From Bacteroidota bacterium (lineage in GTDB: Bacteria; Bacteroidota; Rhodothermia; Rhodothermales; Bin80), in the NCBI GenBank assembly GCA_026702635.1, contig JAPPBZ010000013.1, forward strand, positions 1 through 7,700: a DNA stretch of 7,700 nt, read 5' to 3'. Of the stretch, positions 1 to 6,774 are shown piece after piece (position 1 is the first letter of the stretch; every line of letters begins with the position of its first letter). The translations under genes and the position numbers were made by a program. Below the pieces are notes generated by a model that was not told the DNA's origin, did no database searches, and saw only the letters and a program-made list of their open reading frames with translations.

Positions 1-2417
1 ATGTAGCGCTGGTTCAAGTCTGTATTAAGTGAATAATTGAGATCATTATAGGTACCGGAGATACGAGCCTCCAGTCCAACGATGTCCTGGTTTCGGTTCG
101 AGACAGAAAGCCCCAAACGGTTACGCAGGATTCGGGAGGCGTTTTCATTTGAGTTGATGAACTCAGAACCGGTGGTGATGGTTAGGTTATTGCTCCATCT
201 CACCACGATATTGAGCGGTCGGATCGGCATGCCCACGTTCGTAAATGCCGAGGTAGTCCAGCCTGCGTCGGAGTTGATCGCGCTGACGCTCTGGCGTAGC
301 GATTCATCAATAATTCGCGTTGGTACAATTTGATTTCGTGCATAGGTTGTACTGATGTTCGCAAATATATTGAGTTGTGTCCAGGGGTCGAATGAATTAA
401 AGCGTCCAGAAAACATATGTCTGAACTCGGGCTCAAGGCTGGGATTCCCGACATATATCCGAAGCGGGTCGCTATTGTCTGTAAACGGCTGCAGTTCTCG
501 CAGGGACGGCTCACGAGTCATAGCCCGGTAGCTGAATTCAATATCTTGGTTTTCCTTCAATGCTCTTTCGTATCGTAGCTGCGGCAAGAGATGTGTATAG
601 CTGGCCCGTACAGGGGGCATACCGGTTTCCGTTGTACCGTCAAGTTGAGATTGCTGTAACCGAACTTCTAGGGTAAGAAATCCAAGAGTTCCCTTTCGAT
701 TTAGTTGGAGACCCGCTCTGTAGTAGGTATACGTTTGTTCGAAGGCGTTACTGAGTCGAGAGTTCAGCAGACGTTCATCATTACTTGTGTTATAAAAGCG
801 TTTATCATTTTCACGTCGGGAGAAGTCCCGTTCACCGAACGCCAGAAGGGAAAAGCCGCTTTTCAGCGGGTGAGTCAAGGACAGCTTAAGATCTGCCGCT
901 TCGCTCTTTCCGAATAGGTCTTGGTCTTGTTGAACCTCTTGCCAGGTCATGAGATTGCCCGATCCGGCTAGGCCAGTGCGAGTAGATAGCGCAGTGATCT
1001 GATCATTATCTGACAAGCTGAATTGCGCTGTTGTGACTAAGCTGGTCCCACGTTCCGAGATTTTCTTTCTCCAGGTTAGCGTTCCGCTTCCATTGAGGTT
1101 GGTGGCGTGTTGATCAACAGCTCTGTGCGCCTCATTGAGTAGAAATTGCCGTTGTCCAAAAGTCTGCTGAATCCCCGTTTGCTCAGTATTCGAAGAATTC
1201 CATTGCATCGTAGCTCGGGAGCGAATTTGGTGTCCTGGCGATAGCTGTACCTGTGCATTAAGGTTCACTCTGTGCCCGAGATTATCTGAATCTGCGACGG
1301 ATGATCCTTCGCCGTAGGCGGCGATGTTTGCGTCTGCAAGTTCATGCCGCTGGTTCGTACTGTTTTGTACCCGTTGCAGCTTGTCAACAAAGTAGCTGCC
1401 GCGTAAATAATTGTTTTTGGAAAAGTCGTGCCCGGCATTGAATCCAACCGCGATTGATTCCACAAATCCACCAGAATTTGTAGGAGAAACTGCATTGCGG
1501 AGTAGTGAAACATCTTGAAGGCCACCAGCCGCCATCAAACCTAACAGATCGGTAATGCCAAAGCCTGATTGGCCGGTGTTATTTGCATTACCGATGAGAG
1601 AAAGCTGTGTATTCGGTGAGAAGCGCATTAGATTCAGGCGCGTGTCGTAGCGTCCGCCCGGGCTCTGTTCGCCCCCAATAGCTCCGGATAAATTCCCCAT
1701 GAGGCCTTGCTTGGCATCCTCCTTGAGTAAAAGATCAAGTGTCCTTTCTTCCTCACCGTCAGGGATGCCAGTGAACTCTGCTTCGTCACTATCCTTGTCG
1801 TAAACCTGGACCTTATCCACTGCTTCTGCAGGTAAGTTTTTCGTGACGGCAGTAGGGGTATCGGCGAAAAACTCTTTTCCGTCAACTAGGATGTTCTCGA
1901 CGGTTTCGCCCAGCGCCTTAACGGTACCATCATTCTCCACTTCTATGCCCGGTAGTCTCTTGAGTAAATCTTCTACTACGTCATTCGGGCGTACCGCAAA
2001 TGCATTGGCATTGTATTCCAAAGTGTCACGCTTTACGACGAATGGGACGTGATCAGCACTAACAATGACTTCCCCCAGCTCTTCTGAGAGTTCAGACATT
2101 GTCAGTTTGCCCACATCTACATCTTCATCTAGAATCTCAATATTTTGACGCAGGGTCGCAAAACCAACGTATGTGATTTGCAGGATATATGTATCCGCAA
2201 CAACACGTCTCAGCGTGAAGCGACCATCTGCGGCCGTGGTGGTGAATTTCGCCATTACCGAATCGGCTTGGGTCAGAAGCACTACCGTGGCCTGAGGTAA
2301 GGGTAAATCCTCGTGGTCAACTACGATTCCATTCACATCAAACCGTTCGGTTTGAGCCGCCGAAGGGACTGTCACCAAAAGTAGTAACGCGATTCCTACA
2401 AGGTTTCGAAGATTCAT
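1..2417 (-). CDS. TonB-dependent-receptor-like outer membrane beta-barrel protein (C-terminus off the window)
   Basis: The frame runs open for 805 codons from the ATG at 2417 to the window edge, so the C-terminal end is missing; relatives are often around 900 residues. Residues 1-21 form a signal peptide ending SAA before Q22. Residues about 26-96 read as a carboxypeptidase-regulatory-like beta-sandwich (starts FDVNGIVVD, ends YVGFATLRQNIEIL). Residues about 113-235 are the plug-like region, with VVEDLLKRLPGIEV (147-160), ENILVDGKEFFADTP (174-188) and a DGEEERTLDLLLKED stretch near 220-234. These motifs are typical of Bacteroidota outer-membrane beta-barrel receptors. The remainder alternates polar and aromatic residues with many Asn, Gln, Ser and Thr, as expected for barrel strands. 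Such proteins import substrates using TonB energy or act as export or assembly barrels; the substrate is unknown. It is the second gene after the GLPGLI gene (10-base gap), probably on one transcript. Family call firm, role open. Confidence 0.9.
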   Translation of the reverse strand, partial: MNLRNLVGIALLLLVTVPSAAQTERFDVNGIVVDHEDLPLPQATVVLLTQADSVMAKFTTTAADGRFTLRRVVADTYILQITYVGFATLRQNIEILDEDVDVGKLTMSELSEELGEVIVSADHVPFVVKRDTLEYNANAFAVRPNDVVEDLLKRLPGIEVENDGTVKALGETVENILVDGKEFFADTPTAVTKNLPAEAVDKVQVYDKDSDEAEFTGIPDGEEERTLDLLLKEDAKQGLMGNLSGAIGGEQSPGGRYDTRLNLMRFSPNTQLSLIGNANNTGQSGFGITDLLGLMAAGGLQDVSLLRNAVSPTNSGGFVESIAVGFNAGHDFSKNNYLRGSYFVDKLQRVQNSTNQRHELADANIAAYGEGSSVADSDNLGHRVNLNAQVQLSPGHQIRSRATMQWNSSNTEQTGIQQTFGQRQFLLNEAHRAVDQHATNLNGSGTLTWRKKISERGTSLVTTAQFSLSDNDQITALSTRTGLAGSGNLMTWQEVQQDQDLFGKSEAADLKLSLTHPLKSGFSLLAFGERDFSRRENDKRFYNTSNDERLLNSRLSNAFEQTYTYYRAGLQLNRKGTLGFLTLEVRLQQSQLDGTTETGMPPVRASYTHLLPQLRYERALKENQDIEFSYRAMTREPSLRELQPFTDNSDPLRIYVGNPSLEPEFRHMFSGRFNSFDPWTQLNIFANISTTYARNQIVPTRIIDESLRQSVSAINSDAGWTTSAFTNVGMPIRPLNIVVRWSNNLTITTGSEFINSNENASRILRNRLGLSVSNRNQDIVGLEARISGTYNDLNYSLNTDLNQRY

Positions 2418-2427
2418 GTAATCAGTA

Positions 2428-3225
2428 CTATTGTCTGATAATAATACTCCTCGCTGCTCCAGAGACACCTTCTTCCATTCGTTCTTTCACGAGGGCATCA
2501 AACTCTTCTTGAGTCATCTTTCGCCCCTTTTCGGGGGTTGTGATTTCGACTTCTGTGTCCAGGGTAATTGAATTGGCTTCGTACATCTTACGGCCATCAT
2601 CAATAGACAGTACGAGAATGAGACCGGGGAGTCCTCCATAGTGCTCTGGGCCGAGTGGTACTGGAATTTCAGGCGTGAACCACGCGTCTACTGACACAGA
2701 ATCCACCGTAGCTGTAGCTTTGATTACACGACGATCGAGGAAGGCCCCCTCTTCGGTGGACAGTTTCCATTTTATTAGGGGCAGTTCGCCCGTGATCAAA
2801 AAGTCACGACCGAGAAAACGGTAATGATCCGTGTACAGACCTTCGTCGATATCAGTCACTGAATTGATGAGGTTTGGAATACTACTATTGCCATCCAATC
2901 CAGAAAAACGCATTCTGATCGTCACCCCATCGGCAGTGGAGCTGCCAAAATCAGTACCATTGGCTTTATCGTCTGCCTCAACGCGGCGAATACTGGCCAT
3001 GAATGCGTCATTGAAATCCATGGAGTACAGCGAAGAATCCGCTTTTGGAATCATGTCCTGAAATCGTGCCATTTCGGGAGGGAGTTCAATATCTAACTTG
3101 ATCGTGCGCGTGTACGTCACTGTGCCTGACTGTGCTGCACAGAAGTGTACCAAAAACATTGTAAGAGCCGTTAGAGACCACAGGGAAATACTTTTTCGAA
3201 AAAGGGACAGATGAACTACTTGCAT
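2428..3225 (-). CDS. GLPGLI family exported protein
   Basis: A 265-residue protein if it starts at the ATG at 3225. The hallmark GLPGLI sequence is at residues 198-203, inside the family context AWFTPEIPVPLGPEHYGGLP (181-200) followed by a beta strand LILVLSIDDGR. A Trp-containing segment (IKWKLSTEEG, 151-160) precedes it, as is usual in this family. Residues about 10-31 form a signal peptide (hydrophobic core LWSLTALTMFLVHF, then CAA before Q32), so the protein should be periplasmic or outer-membrane associated. The start at 3225 is chosen because it places the signal peptide at the N-terminus; the frame stays open up to an ATG at 3459, but those extra 78 residues are Arg/Ser/Pro-rich and unlike the family. 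No clear ribosome binding site is visible. The family has no established biochemical function. Its stop lies 10 bases before the receptor gene, suggesting co-transcription. Confidence 0.9.
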   Translation of the reverse strand: MQVVHLSLFRKSISLWSLTALTMFLVHFCAAQSGTVTYTRTIKLDIELPPEMARFQDMIPKADSSLYSMDFNDAFMASIRRVEADDKANGTDFGSSTADGVTIRMRFSGLDGNSSIPNLINSVTDIDEGLYTDHYRFLGRDFLITGELPLIKWKLSTEEGAFLDRRVIKATATVDSVSVDAWFTPEIPVPLGPEHYGGLPGLILVLSIDDGRKMYEANSITLDTEVEITTPEKGRKMTQEEFDALVKERMEEGVSGAARSIIIRQ

Positions 3226-3295
3226 TACACAGATGATTTTATTGCAGGGATGATGGATCCTTCTCGCTCTAACGGTCAGGCTAGGCAAAGAAACG

Positions 3296-3466
3296 ATGGA
3301 TGTGCGTAAAGTATTGTTAGAGGGCACCAGAGGTCCCACGGATTCAGGACACGCTCTGACCAACGTACTGGGAAGCGACGTGGTTCCAGGTATGGACATG
3401 GAACCGCGCAAGCAAGAGTACTCCCTGCAGATCATGGCTCTTCCTGAGGAATTTGTCATGCGATAG
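3296..3466 (+). CDS. Possible small ORF or gene remnant, unrecognised
   Basis: From the ATG at 3296 the plus strand encodes 56 residues, beginning MDVRKVLLEGTRGPTDSGHA and ending LPEEFVMR before TAG at 3464-3466. The frame is open further upstream to 3254, giving about 70 codons after a TGA at 3251-3253. Composition is balanced (Val, Leu, Gly, Asp, Glu, Lys), more protein-like than the Arg/Ser/Pro-rich translation of the opposite strand over the same bases. I do not recognise a family, and no ribosome binding site is evident before 3296. It could be a real small protein, the decayed end of a former gene, or chance openness in a regulatory region. If it is a remnant, the missing upstream part has been lost to the TGA and to the GLPGLI promoter region. 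Confidence 0.25.
   Translation: MDVRKVLLEGTRGPTDSGHALTNVLGSDVVPGMDMEPRKQEYSLQIMALPEEFVMR
3382..3405. repeat. 7-bp inverted repeat with 10-base spacer
   Basis: GGTTCCA at 3382-3388 is matched by its reverse complement TGGAACC at 3399-3405. It lies in the gap between divergent transcription units, so it could be an operator or a leader hairpin. It also falls inside the possible small ORF, and arms this short can arise by chance. There is no T-run after it, so it is not an intrinsic terminator. Confidence 0.3.
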
Positions 3467-3479
3467 GATTGTATATTTG
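3452..3479 (+). promoter_or_regulatory. Candidate Bacteroidota-type promoter for the lipoprotein gene
   Basis: TATATTTG at 3472-3479 fits the Bacteroidota -7 consensus TAnnTTTG, and a TTTG at 3452-3455 lies 16 bases upstream as a possible -33 element (slightly short spacing). Transcription would start near 3486 and leave a leader of roughly 95 bases before the ATG at 3582. A single consensus match in AT-rich sequence can be chance. Confidence 0.35.
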
Positions 3480-3581
3480 GACGCGACCGTTGTACCGGTT
3501 ATGACAAACTCGACCTCAGTACAGCATTCAAGGTTATGATCTGTCAAAGACAATAACCAAACTAAAAGTAGCTTACTTCCA

Positions 3582-4670
3582 ATGAAATTTTTCACCTCTG
3601 CATTACCACACCTCTGTCTATCTGGGCTGTTGATTTGCTTGATCGCCGGTTGCAATTCAAGGTCTACGGTTGACCAGGTTTTGGTCCCTATTCACTCGGA
3701 CTTTGGAAACCTTTTTATGTTGGAGGATACGATCCGATTCAATCACGCGGTGCTGTTTGGTAACAGGTGGACAATGGATGTGAATTCTGCGGGGGAGCTC
3801 CTGGTGCTGGATCCCCAGAGTGAGGGTGTCTACCTGTTTTCCCCGTCCGGCGCATTCATACAGAGGATGGCAATCACCGACTGTAATCCAGAGGCAGCGT
3901 TCAATTTCTTTGCACACGCTTCATTCCTAGATGATTCGCAAATCGCCGTTTTCAATAACAAGGGAGTGATCGTTTTCAACCGCGATGGAGAATGTGTTCA
4001 AGCCATTACCGACAGGGATTTTGCGACAAATACACGGGGGATTTGCTCACATCGAGACACGATATTTGCTATGCCTGGTGACGTCTGGGACAGCACGGCT
4101 ATTCGAGCCTACAGTCCAGACTTAACCTTTATGGATCAATTTTCTCTTCCCCTTCCAGAGTTTCCACGGCGGGCATCCACTATGCTAACAAATCAAGGGG
4201 CCGCTATGGCATGCTTTGACGACGATGTTTGGTGGGTATATTCGGAGAGCTTTGATGCGAGTCCTCGGCTGTCTCCCACGAAGCTTCCCCGATATATGCC
4301 AGATTTTTTCGTAGAGCGGACCCAGGATTTTCCAGAATTTGAGCTGGTGGATCAGTCTAATTTTCGAAGGATTACCGAGATGATTAGCGAAGCAGAATCT
4401 CAAGCATCGTCCGTTCAAGGCATGTACGCGCTCGATAACGAGACACGTATGATTGTCTATGGCGGCACCGAATCTGATTTAGGTACGGGAGCAGTCATTG
4501 CTAGTCACGGGGATCGTTTCCCAGCTGTCAGTACATGGCTTTCGGAAGGACCAAAGGCCGTCGGGAACGGGAGATTGTACATGGCGGGTGATCCGGAAGA
4601 TGAACTTACTGGAGAAGCCACGAATCCCCCGATCATCCGCTACCGGTTTATCCCACCGACGGATGAATAA
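3582..4670 (+). CDS. Lipoprotein with predicted 6-bladed beta-propeller fold
   Basis: A 362-residue protein. Residues 1-24 are a lipoprotein signal: Lys at position 2, hydrophobic core LCLSGLLICLIAG, then the lipobox LIAGC with Cys24 as the lipidated residue. The mature part shows repeating blade-like units: a strand, a turn, then a phrase such as GELLVLDPQSEGVYLFSPSG (71-90), SQIAVFNNKGVIVFNRDGE (119-137) and STAIRAYSPDLTFMDQF (171-187). This pattern resembles the Bacteroidota 6-bladed beta-propeller (BF3526/NHL-like) lipoproteins, where each blade ends with 'the D/S of a position, then what the fluid track says'. The usual GxGPGE motif of that family is not visible, so the assignment rests on blade periodicity. 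Function unknown; surface or periplasmic display is inferred from the lipobox. No Shine-Dalgarno sequence is evident. It probably has its own promoter in the preceding gap and is followed by the SGNH hydrolase gene on the same strand, 152 bases away. Confidence 0.75.
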   Translation: MKFFTSALPHLCLSGLLICLIAGCNSRSTVDQVLVPIHSDFGNLFMLEDTIRFNHAVLFGNRWTMDVNSAGELLVLDPQSEGVYLFSPSGAFIQRMAITDCNPEAAFNFFAHASFLDDSQIAVFNNKGVIVFNRDGECVQAITDRDFATNTRGICSHRDTIFAMPGDVWDSTAIRAYSPDLTFMDQFSLPLPEFPRRASTMLTNQGAAMACFDDDVWWVYSESFDASPRLSPTKLPRYMPDFFVERTQDFPEFELVDQSNFRRITEMISEAESQASSVQGMYALDNETRMIVYGGTESDLGTGAVIASHGDRFPAVSTWLSEGPKAVGNGRLYMAGDPEDELTGEATNPPIIRYRFIPPTDE

Positions 4671-4822
4671 TGGGCCTATTTTCGTGTAGTTAAGTATATG
4701 ATTCCCGGCACTGGGCTCTTCGAAATTGCCACTCCAACGGCAAACACACCGGTAGTAATCGGGAAAAATATAGATCTGGTTTGTAGATTCCGTCACACGA
4801 ATAGCAATTGAACCCTCTCACC
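4671..4822 (+). other. Short intergenic spacer before the SGNH hydrolase gene
   Basis: About 150 bases with no recognisable gene. A weak 5-bp hairpin (TTGCC 4726-4730 with GGCAA 4739-4743) has no T-run and is not a convincing terminator. A TTTG at 4780-4783 could be part of a promoter, but no matching TAnnTTTG follows at a proper distance. It remains unclear whether the hydrolase has its own promoter or is transcribed with the lipoprotein gene. Confidence 0.4.
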
Positions 4823-5497
4823 ATGCGTAGTATATCTTTGGCACTGTTTCTTTCTCTGATGACTATTCAGTCTGGCTTAGCGCAGTCACGTATCGTTTTT
4901 CTGGGCGATTCCATTACGGAGGCAGGTGTAAACCCGGGCGGTTATGTTACGCTGGTCGCGGATTCGTTGCGGACACTTGATGCGGAGATCGAAGTTTTTG
5001 GGGCCGGGATCAGCGGTAATAAGGTGCCTGACCTGCTGGCACGGCTGGATGAGGATGTTCTGGCACATGAACCAACGCATGTAGTGATCTACATCGGAAT
5101 CAATGATGTCTGGCATCATTTCGAATTTGATCATGTCACCGGGACGGATCCCGAGACTTTTGAGGAAGGTCTCGGAGAGTTGATTGATCGCATTGAAGAG
5201 AGCGGGGCGACCGTGTTTTTGTGTACCCCCAGCGTGATTGGAGAGGATACAGAAAGCGATGCAGAAGTGAATCTACGTCTGGCAGAATACGCGCAACTTT
5301 CGCGCGGTGTCGCGCAAGAAAAGAACGTACATCTCTGTGATCTACGTGCTTCTCTCGAAGCCTATCTGGTTGAGCAGAATCAGGATAAGGTCTATGACGG
5401 GATATTGACCACCGACGGTGTCCACCTGAATGCGGCGGGAAATCGCTTTGTCGCAAATTTCATGATCCAGGAGCTTCAGAGCGTACTTGGACTCTAG
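4823..5497 (+). CDS. Secreted SGNH/GDSL-family hydrolase
   Basis: A 224-residue protein with all four SGNH blocks. Block I is RIVFLGDSITEAG with nucleophile Ser30, block II is GAGISGNKV with Gly65, block III is YIGINDVWH with Asn94, and block V is DGVHLNAAG with Asp198 and His201. With these residues intact it should be an active esterase or lipase-type hydrolase acting on acyl or acetyl esters; the family includes lipases, thioesterases, carbohydrate esterases and rhamnogalacturonan acetylesterases, and the substrate cannot be chosen from sequence alone. Residues 1-21 are a signal peptide (MRSISLALFL onward, ending GLAQ), so it acts outside the cytoplasm. The ATG at 4823 is preferred; a TTG at 4808 in the same frame would add five residues ahead of the signal peptide. 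The stop codon overlaps that of the convergent LarA-like gene. Confidence 0.92.
   Translation: MRSISLALFLSLMTIQSGLAQSRIVFLGDSITEAGVNPGGYVTLVADSLRTLDAEIEVFGAGISGNKVPDLLARLDEDVLAHEPTHVVIYIGINDVWHHFEFDHVTGTDPETFEEGLGELIDRIEESGATVFLCTPSVIGEDTESDAEVNLRLAEYAQLSRGVAQEKNVHLCDLRASLEAYLVEQNQDKVYDGILTTDGVHLNAAGNRFVANFMIQELQSVLGL
5494..5497. other. Shared CTAG: overlapping convergent stop codons
   Basis: The palindrome CTAG contains the TAG stop of the plus-strand SGNH hydrolase gene (5495-5497) and, on the minus strand, the TAG stop of the larA-like gene (5496-5494). The genes end tail to tail with a 4-base overlap, so no space exists between them for a terminator. Any terminator must lie within a coding sequence. 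Confidence 0.97.
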
Positions 5498-6774
5498 CCG
5501 ACGTACGGAATGGTCAGCGGTCCTTCCGGTACCACGGCAATAGGTGCATCGGGCCTGTTCAGACGTGCCAATTCAGCATCAATCGCCCCGCGTACATCCT
5601 CAATAGGTGCCAGGTGAGCCCTTCGAACCAGCTCGGGGTCCAGTTCACTGAATAGACTGACGCGGCAAGTTCGCAGGATCTGCAGAAGTTTCTGGGTCTG
5701 CCACTGGTCGGGTTCGCTGAATTCAGGGCTACGGATCGCCGCCCAGGCTTCCTCAACACTTGCCCAGCGAAGCACTTGGCTTTTGAATGCGCCATGCTCA
5801 GGGAATCCGTCATTGCACTGGGATGCGGTGATGATCAGTCCATCCTTTGTTGTGATAGGATGGGCGGCCGACATTCCCTTGACACTCTGGTACAGGTTTA
5901 GATCAAGGGGAAAACCACTGTTGGTCGTAACTACAATCGGGAAGGCTTCCTTAACACGGACCATTGCGGTCTCTTTGGAAAAGACGCATCCCACTTCGTG
6001 GGCAGAGGTGACCTCTCCACAGAAATACCCCGTGATCTGCCGATCTGTGTTGAGCGTCACATTCACCAAAAAATCTACGGGTAGCAATTCTCCGGCGGCA
6101 CGAACATGGTTCTGGGTTGGATTCCCCTTCAGGATGCCCCAGGTACTCTTTGGATGGGCAATATTTGTAAAGCCGTGATAGGTTTGGATGGCATCCAAAT
6201 CAGCAATCCCTGGGAAGGTTGCCTTGTAGCCTCCGCTGAATCCTGCCATAAAGTGCGGTTCAATGAAGCCCATCAGAATTCGACGATCTGCCTTTACATA
6301 ATCTGCCGTATAGAAAACATCGTAACCGTAGGGACTGCGGCCTGCACGGAGTAGAGTACTGGCATTTCGGGAATCATGATTGATAATACGGTACTTGGCC
6401 ATGACCTCTGGGCCAACCATTTGAAGTAGCTCCTCATCCGTGTTACCGCGGTGCGTTCCTGTCCCAACGATAATGGTAACATCTTCTCGTTTGATTCCTC
6501 TGAGTTCCTCAAAAAGCCACGGTAGGAGACGATCACTGGGGAGTGCACGGGTAATGTCAGGGATCACAACTGCAAGGGATTCACCGCCGGTGATAAGTTC
6601 GCGAAGGGGCTGCGTACCGTAAGGATTGCGAACGGATTCAATGAATGCTGCATGTTCATCTGGCAGGCCTTCGATATAGCGTGGGCGCAGTACGGTGGTA
6701 TTGAGCCCTTTAAGGTTCAAAGGCAACCCCTCAGAGCCGTAGTCCAACTGCACGGTGTTTACCCCGTCACTCAT
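5494..6774 (-). CDS. larA: LarA-family nickel-pincer 2-hydroxyacid racemase (lactate racemase-like)
   Basis: A 426-residue protein, the usual length for LarA (DUF2088 N-terminal domain plus C-terminal domain). LarA racemises D- and L-lactate using a nickel-pincer nucleotide cofactor; homologues act on other 2-hydroxyacids, so the substrate here is not certain. Visible motifs: DITRALPS (73-80, with Asp73 and Arg76), GTGTHRG with His108, EPHFMAGFSGGYKATFPG with His174 and the cofactor-attachment Lys184, His200 after DAIQTY, and LYQSVKG with Gln296 and Lys299. His108, His174, Lys184 and His200 carry the same numbers that I recall for the Lactobacillus plantarum enzyme, so the active site looks complete. 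The cofactor-making genes larB, larC and larE are not in this window. The start ATG overlaps the end of the upstream SRPBCC gene by 8 bases, implying translational coupling. The protein has no signal peptide and should be cytoplasmic. Confidence 0.93.
   Translation of the reverse strand: MSDGVNTVQLDYGSEGLPLNLKGLNTTVLRPRYIEGLPDEHAAFIESVRNPYGTQPLRELITGGESLAVVIPDITRALPSDRLLPWLFEELRGIKREDVTIIVGTGTHRGNTDEELLQMVGPEVMAKYRIINHDSRNASTLLRAGRSPYGYDVFYTADYVKADRRILMGFIEPHFMAGFSGGYKATFPGIADLDAIQTYHGFTNIAHPKSTWGILKGNPTQNHVRAAGELLPVDFLVNVTLNTDRQITGYFCGEVTSAHEVGCVFSKETAMVRVKEAFPIVVTTNSGFPLDLNLYQSVKGMSAAHPITTKDGLIITASQCNDGFPEHGAFKSQVLRWASVEEAWAAIRSPEFSEPDQWQTQKLLQILRTCRVSLFSELDPELVRRAHLAPIEDVRGAIDAELARLNRPDAPIAVVPEGPLTIPYVG

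Larger units (their letters stand above)
3226..3581. other. Intergenic region between divergent units, with ambiguous coding potential
   Basis: These 356 bases separate the minus-strand GLPGLI-receptor unit from the plus-strand lipoprotein gene and must hold both promoters. Contents seen: a plus-strand frame without stops from 3254 to 3466 that reads like protein, an inverted repeat at 3382-3405, and a TAnnTTTG-type promoter match at 3472-3479. The opposite strand is also open, in frame with the GLPGLI gene from 3459. No RNA gene or transposon end was recognised. For the minus-strand unit I found no convincing promoter. Confidence 0.6.

Noticed and set aside
1..2417. Short open frames on both strands within the receptor gene, and the possibility that the gene is broken
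   Set aside because: The minus-strand receptor frame could be followed from 2417 to the window edge without a stop or frameshift, with family motifs in order; the others are shadows.
3226..3459. Longer 343-residue version of the GLPGLI protein starting at 3459 on the minus strand
   Set aside because: The additional 78 residues precede a good signal peptide, are Arg/Ser/Pro-rich and do not look like the family; the ATG at 3225 is the better start.
3344..3655. 103-codon minus-strand open frame across the lipoprotein start
   Set aside because: It overlaps the lipoprotein signal peptide on the opposite strand, is Cys/His/Ser-rich and has no recognisable domain.
4726..4743. Possible terminator hairpin after the lipoprotein gene
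   Set aside because: Arms are only five bases and no T-run follows.
4808..4822. TTG start for the SGNH hydrolase, giving 229 residues
   Set aside because: The ATG at 4823 directly precedes the signal peptide; the TTG adds only five residues and has no better ribosome binding site.
5783..6178. 131-codon plus-strand open frame inside the larA-like gene
   Set aside because: It is the reverse-strand shadow of a clearly recognised LarA coding sequence with an intact active site, and its translation resembles nothing known.
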